Below are positions 62,101-64,000 of a DNA stretch of 64,000 nucleotides, piece after piece. Positions within the stretch are counted from its first letter, which is position 1, and each line of letters begins with the position of its first letter. The stretch is taken from positions 186,001 to 250,000 of the forward strand of contig CALZZE010000001.1 of assembly GCA_945830575.1 (NCBI GenBank). The letters are read 5' to 3'. This DNA is from an uncultured Subdoligranulum sp. Lineage in GTDB: Bacteria; Bacillota; Clostridia; Oscillospirales; Ruminococcaceae. Under the pieces are notes generated by a model, which had not been told where the DNA came from, did no database searches, and saw only the letters and a program-made list of their open reading frames with translations. The translations under genes and the position numbers were made by a program.

Positions 62101-63996
62101 TTACTTCATCAGTCCGCAGACCAGCTGGGCGTAGGCCACAGGGTCCTCGATGGGCAGGCCCGCAATGAGCATGGCCTGATCGTAGAGCAGCTCGGCATAG
62201 CTGCTCACCTTGTCGGCATCGCCCGCCTCGTGGGCGGCCTTCAGCGCGGCGAACACCGGGTGGTTGGGGTTCAGTTCCAGAATCTTGGTGCTCTCCACGT
62301 TCTCGCCGGTGGGCATCTTGCGCAGCACCTTCTCCATCTCCATGGAGATGCCGCCCTCGCTGGACAGGCTCACGGGATGCTCCTGCAGGGTGGGGTTCAC
62401 CTTCACATCCTTGATCTTGCCGTTCAGTGCGGTCTTGATCTGCTCAAACAGGTCCTTGTTCTCGGCGGCGGTTTCCTCGGCGGCCTTCTTTTCCTCCTCG
62501 GTTTCCAGTCCCAGATCGCCGGAGTTGATGTTCTTGAACTCCTTCTCCTTGTAATCCCGCATCATTTGCAGGCAGAATTCATCCACATCCTCGGTGCACA
62601 GCAGCACATCGTAGCCCTTGCTCTGTACCAGCTGGGCGTTGGGCAGTTTGTTCAGGCGGTCGGTATCGTCACCGGCGGCAAAGTAGATGCACTTCTGATC
62701 CTCGGGCATCTTCTCAATATACTCGTCCAGCGTGACAAGCTTTTTCTCCTTGGCGCTCCAGAACAGCAGCAGATCACCCAGCAAGTCCTTGTGCATGCCG
62801 TAATCGCCGTAGATGCCGAACTTGATCTGGCGGCCAAAGGCCTTCCAGAAGGTCTCGTACTTCTCGCGGTCATTGTTCAGCATGGCGCGCAGCTCGTTCT
62901 TGATCTTCTTCTCCAAAGAGTTGCGCATCAGACGCAGCTGGCTGTCCTTTTGCAGCGTCTCACGGCTGATGTTCAGCGACAGATCTTCGCTGTCCACCAC
63001 GCCCTTCACAAAGCTGAAATAATCCGGCAGCAGGTCGCCGCATTTTTCCATGATCATCACGCCGGAGGCGTACAGCGCAAGACCCTTCTCATACTCCTTG
63101 GTGTAGAAGTCGTAGGGGGTCTGGCCGGGGATGAACAGCAAAGCGGTGTAGGTGGCGGTGCCCTCGGTGCGGGAGGTGATGACCCGCAGCGGGTCCTGCC
63201 AGTCGTTGAATTTGTTCTTGTAGAACTCGTTGTAGTCCTCGTCCTTGACCTCGCTCTTGGGGCGTTTCCAGATGGGCACCATGCTGTTCAGCGTTTCCAG
63301 CTCGGTGTAGGTCTCCCACTCCGGCTTGTAATCGTCGCCGGCGTCCTCCGGCTTCGGCTTCTGGCGGGATTTTTCGCGGTACATCGTGATGGGGTAGTGG
63401 ATGTAGTCGCTGTATTTTTTCACCAGATTCGCAAGCTCGTAATCATCCAGATACTCGCTGAACTTATCCTCGTCGGTGTCGTCCTTCATCACCATGATGA
63501 TGTCGGTGCCCACCTCGTCCTTGTCGGCCTCCGAGAGGGTATAGCCCTCCACGCCCTTGCTCTCCCACATCCAGGCCTGCTCCTCGCCTTGAGCGCGGGA
63601 AATGACAGTGACCTTCTGCGCCACCATGAACGCGGAATAGAAGCCCACACCGAACTGGCCGATAATATCGATGTTGTCGCTCTGGTTCTCCGTCTTGAAA
63701 TCCAGAGAGCCGGACTTGGCGATGGTGCCCAGATTCTTTTCCAGCTCCTCTTTGGTCATGCCGATGCCGTTGTCGGAAACGGTGAGGGTGCGGCTGTCCT
63801 TGTCCACCGTCAGGTGAATCTTCAGATCCTCCTTGTTGATGCCGATGGTGGTATCTGTCAGGCTCTTGAAATACCGCTTGTCGCAGGCGTCGGAGGCGTT
63901 GGAGATCAACTCACGCAGAAAAATCTCCCGGTTTGTGTAAATGGAATTGATCATCAGGTCCAGCAGCTTTTTGCTCTCGGCCTTGAATTGATGCAT
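62101..63996 (-). CDS. htpG: Molecular chaperone HtpG (Hsp90)
   Basis: A 631-aa cytosolic Hsp90 with all domains. The N-terminal ATPase has EIFLRELISNASDACDK, DNGIGMTKEEL, and GQFGVGFYSAFMV. The middle domain has LNISRETLQKD, and the C-terminal dimerisation domain follows. The ATG at 63996 lies 4 nt from the window end, so a few upstream codons and the ribosome site may be missing; homologues often start a few residues earlier. Confidence 0.96.
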   Translation of the reverse strand: MHQFKAESKKLLDLMINSIYTNREIFLRELISNASDACDKRYFKSLTDTTIGINKEDLKIHLTVDKDSRTLTVSDNGIGMTKEELEKNLGTIAKSGSLDFKTENQSDNIDIIGQFGVGFYSAFMVAQKVTVISRAQGEEQAWMWESKGVEGYTLSEADKDEVGTDIIMVMKDDTDEDKFSEYLDDYELANLVKKYSDYIHYPITMYREKSRQKPKPEDAGDDYKPEWETYTELETLNSMVPIWKRPKSEVKDEDYNEFYKNKFNDWQDPLRVITSRTEGTATYTALLFIPGQTPYDFYTKEYEKGLALYASGVMIMEKCGDLLPDYFSFVKGVVDSEDLSLNISRETLQKDSQLRLMRNSLEKKIKNELRAMLNNDREKYETFWKAFGRQIKFGIYGDYGMHKDLLGDLLLFWSAKEKKLVTLDEYIEKMPEDQKCIYFAAGDDTDRLNKLPNAQLVQSKGYDVLLCTEDVDEFCLQMMRDYKEKEFKNINSGDLGLETEEEKKAAEETAAENKDLFEQIKTALNGKIKDVKVNPTLQEHPVSLSSEGGISMEMEKVLRKMPTGENVESTKILELNPNHPVFAALKAAHEAGDADKVSSYAELLYDQAMLIAGLPIEDPVAYAQLVCGLMK

Positions 63997-64000
63997 TGCC

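Overview
The window is a gene-dense, GC-rich stretch of a low-oxygen Gram-positive chromosome. The gene set points to Clostridia, most likely the Oscillospiraceae/Ruminococcaceae group of gut anaerobes (Faecalibacterium/Gemmiger/Subdoligranulum-like). The evidence is a monomeric [FeFe]-hydrogenase, sporulation genes yabP/yabQ in the Bacillus/Clostridium order mazG-rqcP-yabP-yabQ-divIC-S1 protein, cdaA-cdaR, hemZ, an IspD-IspF fusion, and strong AGGAGG ribosome sites. This taxonomic call is inference from gene content; no rRNA is present.

Layout. 1-4212 (+): end of a G5/M23 peptidase gene, murA, a WalJ-like metallo-hydrolase, rlmH and a YitT-type membrane protein. 4263-7263 (-): [FeFe]-hydrogenase and mtaB. 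7389-18708 (+): D,D-carboxypeptidase, pgi, a small P-loop protein, yceD-rpmF, a DUF512 radical SAM protein, der, plsY, a hypothetical gene coupled to ispDF, then cdaA-cdaR, with a 172-bp imperfect-hairpin repeat just before the cdaA promoter. 18723-30778 (+): a long run of closely spaced genes (FAD protein, XpaC-like protein, recJ, rel, a polytopic membrane protein, dtd, a glyoxalase II-like hydrolase, hemZ, a uridine-kinase-like protein). 30939-35692 (+): a zinc-ribbon protein, mazG, hup, rqcP, yabP, yabQ, divIC, an S1 protein and an rRNA methyltransferase.

35693-43293 is an accessory island, visibly richer in A/T than its flanks. It encodes an ABC-exported surface glycan: three family-2 glycosyltransferases, a Wzm/Wzt exporter, and three enzymes (FdtA/FdtB/FdtC-like) expected to make an N-acetylated dTDP-3-amino-3,6-dideoxyhexose. 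It ends in a 32-codon orphan frame fused to a NYN/OST-HTH gene, which looks like a recombination junction. 43281-47646 holds the NYN protein, a GNAT protein, a large membrane protein and a PflX-type radical SAM protein.

47749-56578 (+) is a nucleoside salvage region: deoD, cdd, two BMP-family lipoproteins, an ABC ATPase, two permeases and pdp. Import is followed by deamination and phosphorolysis. 56619-61663 contains a divergent antimicrobial-peptide-type module: an ATPase plus two permeases on the minus strand, and a response regulator plus histidine kinase on the plus strand. The shared promoter region carries CTTAAG-type repeats and a perfect inverted repeat that buries a start codon. The window ends with a glyoxalase-family protein and htpG on the minus strand.

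Most of the window is ordinary housekeeping. The parts most worth a second look are the divergent transporter/two-component region (57067-61663), the hydrogenase operator (5868-5917), the hairpin repeat beside cdaA (16298-16469), the glycan island with its junctions, and a sigma-E-like promoter before yabP.
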